Shown piece by piece: positions 15,232 through 17,311 of a stretch of 17,311 nucleotides of DNA (positions are counted from its first letter, which is position 1; each line of letters begins with the position of its first letter). The notes under the pieces are model-generated. The model made no database searches. It saw only the letters and a list, made by a program, of their open reading frames with translations, and was not told the DNA's origin. The DNA is from an uncultured Chitinophagales bacterium (GTDB lineage Bacteria > Bacteroidota > Bacteroidia > Chitinophagales > Chitinophagaceae), in the NCBI GenBank assembly GCA_946886475.1, contig CAMPIQ010000074.1, positions 1 through 17,311 of the forward strand, given 5' to 3'. The position numbers and the translations under genes are program-made.

Positions 15232-16355
15232 TACATGGCCAGTGTTTTATCCATCATTACATCCATTGTAAAATACTGTTCCAGTTTTTTTAATCCTGCC
15301 TGTCCCATTTCCTCAGCTTTAGATTTATTCAGCAGAAGAAACAATATTCTTTCGAGCAATTCATTTTTATCAAATGGCGTTACCAGGTATCCATCTTCAC
15401 CATTTGCAATGATCTCATTTGGTGCAGGAACATCAAAAGCTATTACTGGTTTTGCATTGTGCCAGGCTTCCAGTATCACTACTCCAAATCCTTCTGCACT
15501 TGAAGGTACAAGACTGATATCTGAATGATATATATAGTCATGGATATTGGTCTGGAAACCTGCAAAGTGAACATGGTCTTTAACTCCCAGCTGCTCCACC
15601 TGCTTATGAAGATTATCTTCTTCATCACCTGCACCTACCAGAACAAGTTTAACGTCTGGCACCTGTTTTATTATTTCGGGCAGTAGTTCTATCACCAAAT
15701 GATGCTGTTTTACCGGGATCAACCTTCCCACGATCACCATCTGGTTTTTTGAAAACCTGTACTTTTCAGCCGTTTGTTTGTCAACTTTTGCTTTTGAGAA
15801 ATCAAAGCCATAATGAATGGTCTGTATCCGGTCGGGATCAATAAGATGGCCTTTAACAAGGAGTTCAGCCAATCCAAAAGAAATGGCTGCCGACTGTATC
15901 ATTTGTTTATTTGAAAAACGGGAAACCTTGTAAAATGTATCCTTTGTAAGTTTAGTATGATCAAAACCATGTCGCTTTTGAAAACCTTCATCATATCCAT
16001 GTTTAACAGACACAAGACAGATATCGGGCTGAAGGAATTTGCGGATCAATGCACCCCACAGGTCGGCATGAACCAGGTTGGTTTGAACTATATCATATTT
16101 CCCTTTTTTAATGAATTTGTGCAATTTCCAGATCAGCGGCAATGATATGGGCCTGGTGTATTGTATCACCTTATAATTAACACCATTATCTGAAAGGTGT
16201 TTTAAAAATTTTTTATTTTTTCCGGAATTATCAGGATGTTCAACACAACAAAATGTGCAGTCGTGTCCTTTTTTTACAAGTTCGGGCATGATGTTCATGA
16301 AATAAATTTCTGAACCGGATATGCCAGCCATTTTCTGAATAAATAAAATCTTCAT
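15192..16355 (-). CDS. Glycosyltransferase family 4 (GT-B fold)
   Basis: 387 aa from the ATG at 16355 (MKILFIQKMAGISGSEIYFM). A TTG two codons upstream would add only two residues and is less likely. GT-B glycosyltransferase: N-terminal domain with the GISGSE loop (11-16), DIVQTNLVHADLWG (88-101) and KHGYDE (118-123). The C-terminal nucleotide-sugar domain has GRLIPVKQHH (210-219), GAGDEE (241-246) and EX7E E288-GFGVVIL-E296, followed by PAPNEII. Cytosolic, no signal. It lies 21 bp downstream of the SDR gene on the same strand, so the two are probably one operon in polysaccharide assembly. Sugar specificity is not readable. Its 3' end overlaps the convergent polymerase-like gene by 40 nt. Confidence 0.92.
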   Translation of the reverse strand: MKILFIQKMAGISGSEIYFMNIMPELVKKGHDCTFCCVEHPDNSGKNKKFLKHLSDNGVNYKVIQYTRPISLPLIWKLHKFIKKGKYDIVQTNLVHADLWGALIRKFLQPDICLVSVKHGYDEGFQKRHGFDHTKLTKDTFYKVSRFSNKQMIQSAAISFGLAELLVKGHLIDPDRIQTIHYGFDFSKAKVDKQTAEKYRFSKNQMVIVGRLIPVKQHHLVIELLPEIIKQVPDVKLVLVGAGDEEDNLHKQVEQLGVKDHVHFAGFQTNIHDYIYHSDISLVPSSAEGFGVVILEAWHNAKPVIAFDVPAPNEIIANGEDGYLVTPFDKNELLERILFLLLNKSKAEEMGQAGLKKLEQYFTMDVMMDKTLAMYQRALAWKGGVSR

Positions 16356-16376
16356 ATACAATAAGGGGATCCCGTT

Positions 16377-17311
16377 CTAAGCAAGCGCAATGGTTTCTTT
16401 AGGGATGTTTAACTGGTTCCTGATAAAATCAGCTGTAAGCAATACCCCTTCATCAAGAGATACAAGTTCACGTCCCAGTATGGCTCTCATACGCGAATTA
16501 TCTGGTTTCCGCCGGGTCATATCGCCTTCCTTCAATGCAGGAAGATGCACAATGCGGGAACCTGAACCCAATAGCTGAATGATACGTTGTGCAAGTTCAA
16601 GAACGGTCATTTCATGATCACTTCCCACATTCAACACTTCATTCATAGCAAGATCGTTGTAAAGTATTTTTTCTGTTGTATCCAGGTTGTCATTCACATA
16701 ACAGAAAGTCCGGGTCTGACTGCCATCACCATAAATGGTGATGTCCTTACCCAGTAATGCCAGGTTAATGAACTTAGAGATCACAAAATCTGTGCTTTGC
16801 AGGGGCCCATATGTATTGAAAAAACGGAAAATAGTATATGGTAGTCCATATTCCTGGTAATATGATTTGAAAAATGCTTCACCAACATTTTTAACTATGG
16901 CGTAGGGCAGACGTGAATTGAGTGGTGTTGTATCTTCTCTCTGAGGAATTTCTACCGGTTCGCCATACACTTCGGAGGAAGACGAAAAGAAAACCCGTTT
17001 GACCCCTGTATTCTTCGCAAGGTCAAGCACATTCCGGATACCATCAATGTCATTCAAAACCAGTTTAGGGTTCTCCAGGGTACGCTTTACGCCAACAACC
17101 GCAGCATAATGAAAAACATAATCAAACCTGAAAGCGGTCATTATAGAAGTTATGTCATGAATATAGTTGACATCAGCTTTGATGAATTTCCAGTTTTTTA
17201 AGTGCTGAGGTGGAAGTTTATCGGTACTTCCGGTAAGAAGTGAATCCACAATAACCACATAATTATCAGGATTGGAAGCCAGGCGCCTGGCCAAGCTACC
17301 CCCCACATTTC
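16377..17311 (-). CDS. Extended SDR NAD-dependent epimerase/dehydratase (sugar-nucleotide enzyme), 5' end cut by the window edge
   Basis: About 310 residues are visible. The frame is open to the window end, and the visible part begins NVGGSLARRLA, the second half of the GGxGxxG nucleotide-binding loop, so roughly the first 10-15 residues lie outside. The GTG at 17306 is internal, not the start. Other features: V-D at the end of beta-2 (VIVDSLL), D45 in KADV, FHYAAVVGV, SSSSEVYGEP with the catalytic serine/threonine region, and the YxxxK pair Y135/K139 (numbered from 17306), then RFFNTYGP and FCYVND. It resembles UDP-glucuronate decarboxylases and UDP-hexose 4-epimerases. The exact product sugar is uncertain. 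It probably supplies an activated sugar to the downstream GT4 enzyme in the same operon. Confidence 0.9.
   Translation of the reverse strand, partial: NVGGSLARRLASNPDNYVVIVDSLLTGSTDKLPPQHLKNWKFIKADVNYIHDITSIMTAFRFDYVFHYAAVVGVKRTLENPKLVLNDIDGIRNVLDLAKNTGVKRVFFSSSSEVYGEPVEIPQREDTTPLNSRLPYAIVKNVGEAFFKSYYQEYGLPYTIFRFFNTYGPLQSTDFVISKFINLALLGKDITIYGDGSQTRTFCYVNDNLDTTEKILYNDLAMNEVLNVGSDHEMTVLELAQRIIQLLGSGSRIVHLPALKEGDMTRRKPDNSRMRAILGRELVSLDEGVLLTADFIRNQLNIPKETIALA

Noticed and set aside
17304..17306. GTG at 17306 as the true start of the SDR gene
   Set aside because: It lies inside the nucleotide-binding glycine loop and the frame stays open to the window edge, so the gene is truncated by the window.

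Overview
The window looks like chromosomal DNA of a pigmented Bacteroidota, most likely Chitinophagaceae or a close relative. The reasons are A-rich leaders without strong Shine-Dalgarno sequences, several matches to the Bacteroidota -7 box TAnnTTTG, moderate AT richness, a MerR/crtI carotenoid locus, and typical family members (AI-2E transporter, ~98-residue thioredoxin, YwqE-type phosphatase, DUF4838 protein). This taxonomic call is inference. I saw no rRNA, tRNA, CRISPR array, insertion sequence or phage gene.

Left part (1-2095), pigment control. The 5' end of a phytoene desaturase gene (crtI, minus strand, running off the left edge) follows a MerR-family regulator that carries a cobalamin-binding domain of the CarH/LitR light-sensor type, with its key residues present. 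A fatty-acid-hydroxylase/sterol-desaturase family gene is divergent from the regulator. Between them lies a 34-bp imperfect palindrome, and one arm of it recurs directly before the crtI start. Together this reads as a light/B12-responsive carotenoid control unit. A type 1 isopentenyl diphosphate isomerase gene at 7229-7753 supplies precursors for the same pathway.

Middle part (2096-7753), mixed housekeeping. It holds a secreted protein of unknown function, an NHEJ-type LigD made only of ligase and polymerase domains, an AI-2E family permease divergent from a small thioredoxin, and idi.

Right part (7927-17311), a surface polysaccharide locus in three blocks. The first block is minus-strand: an asparagine-synthetase-like amidotransferase, a GT4 glycosyltransferase and a PHP-type tyrosine phosphatase, the last two overlapping as TAATG, with a possible terminator at the end. 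The second is plus-strand: a secreted DUF4838 protein and a multi-spanning membrane protein resembling a polysaccharide polymerase. The third is minus-strand: a second GT4 glycosyltransferase and an extended SDR sugar-nucleotide enzyme truncated by the right edge. Sugar supply, transfer, polymerisation, chain modification and phosphatase control are all represented.

The best candidates for something under-described are the regulator/palindrome/hydroxylase unit and the DUF4838 protein embedded in the exopolysaccharide locus.
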